Of a stretch of 64,000 nucleotides of DNA, positions 63,725-64,000 are shown piece after piece (position 1 is the first letter of the stretch; the number at the start of each line of letters is the position of its first letter). Below the pieces are notes generated by a model. It did no database searches and was not told where the DNA came from. It saw nothing but the letters and a program-made list of their open reading frames with translations. The position numbers and the translations under genes were made by a program. The DNA is taken from positions 372,001 through 436,000 of the forward strand of contig CAVVHH010000002.1 of the NCBI GenBank assembly GCA_963748005.1, in the 5' to 3' direction. The DNA comes from CAILZL01 sp963748005. GTDB taxonomy: Bacteria; Pseudomonadota; Gammaproteobacteria; Steroidobacterales; Steroidobacteraceae.

Positions 63725-64000
63725 ATGGACATTCGCGCACCGCTGTCCGGCCTGATCGTCCCCCTGGATGCCATTCCCGACGAGGTATTCGCACGCAAAA
63801 TCGTGGGCGATGGCGTGGCGATCGATCCCACCTCGAACGAGGTGCTGGCGCCAATAACGGGTCGCGTGACCCAGCTGCATCGGGCGAATCACGCGCTCGC
63901 CATCACCGATGACAATGGCATTGAAGTCCTGATTCATGTGGGAATCGACACCGTGAAGTTGAGCGGCCAGGGCTTCACGCCACTGGTGGCGCTCGGTGCG
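63725..64000 (+). CDS. PTS protein with N-terminal EIIA(Glc) domain, cut by the window end
   Basis: The 92 visible codons start MDIRAPLSGLIVPLDAIPDE and read as an EIIA(Glc)/Crr domain: GVAIDPTSNEVLAPITGRV, then EVLIHVGIDTVKLSGQGF, in which His of IHVGIDTV is the phosphorylation site. In some proteobacteria an EIIA(Glc) domain begins a multi-domain protein with HPr and enzyme I; whether this one continues so lies outside the window. The ribosome site is weak. Confidence 0.85.
   Translation, partial: MDIRAPLSGLIVPLDAIPDEVFARKIVGDGVAIDPTSNEVLAPITGRVTQLHRANHALAITDDNGIEVLIHVGIDTVKLSGQGFTPLVALGA

Overview
The window reads as chromosome of a Gram-negative, fairly GC-rich gammaproteobacterium. The gene mix (many TonB-dependent receptors, DUF6152 proteins, Tat-exported enzymes, PAS hybrid kinases, STN-type receptors with FecI/FecR) most resembles environmental Steroidobacterales/Nevskiales-type organisms; that placement is inference from gene content, not from a marker gene. 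No rRNA, tRNA, CRISPR array, prophage or intact insertion sequence was found.

Layout. 1-7.3 kb: a cut-off minus-strand gene, two divergent PAS sensor kinases, a 2Fe-2S ferredoxin, a bile-acid/Na symporter-like transporter and a large MscS-type channel. 7.7-12 kb: two overlapping eukaryotic-type kinase genes, each with a transmembrane segment and a C-terminal Calx-beta domain. The first has lost the catalytic residues (pseudokinase); the second keeps them. 12.1-12.8 kb: a decayed copy of a secreted-protein family that is intact at 44.3 kb. 12.8-22.1 kb: a Tat-exported D-2-hydroxyacid dehydrogenase homologue, three tandem Tat-exported CapA-like proteins and TonB receptor 1. 22.7-26 kb: a TctD/TctE-like two-component system divergent from a solute-binding protein gene. 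26.2-29.3 kb: TonB receptor 2, a paralogue of receptor 1. Both receptors have the same 11-bp-periodic direct repeat upstream (CTGTCAT-N4-CTGTCAT), which looks like a PhoB/OmpR-family operator.

29.6-43.4 kb: a minus-strand cluster that looks like uptake and extracytoplasmic breakdown of an aromatic ester: sigma factor, FecR, STN-TonB receptor 3, tannase/feruloyl esterase with a CS-D-HC catalytic arrangement, Tat-exported ACMSD-like amidohydrolase, two cupin proteins, a c-type cytochrome, a Vgb-propeller/cytochrome fusion and an MFS importer. 43.9-47 kb (+): DUF6152 protein, partner protein and PD40 propeller protein. 47.1-59.3 kb (-): a second sigma/FecR/STN-TonB receptor set with three exported metallo-beta-lactamase-fold proteins, a HiPIP, a frameshifted amidohydrolase, a PEBP-like protein, a GlcG/HbpS-like protein and an esterase. 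59.8-62.9 kb: second DUF6152/partner pair and second PD40 protein. The window closes with a small ABM-like protein with a histone-H1-like tail and the start of a PTS protein beginning with an EIIA(Glc) domain.

The most interesting points are the shared Pho-box-like operator over the receptor/CapA genes, the two STN receptors that carry a second complete signal-peptide-like segment between STN and plug, the kinase/pseudokinase pair, and the two MBL paralogues in which the HxHxDH motif reads HxHxDE.
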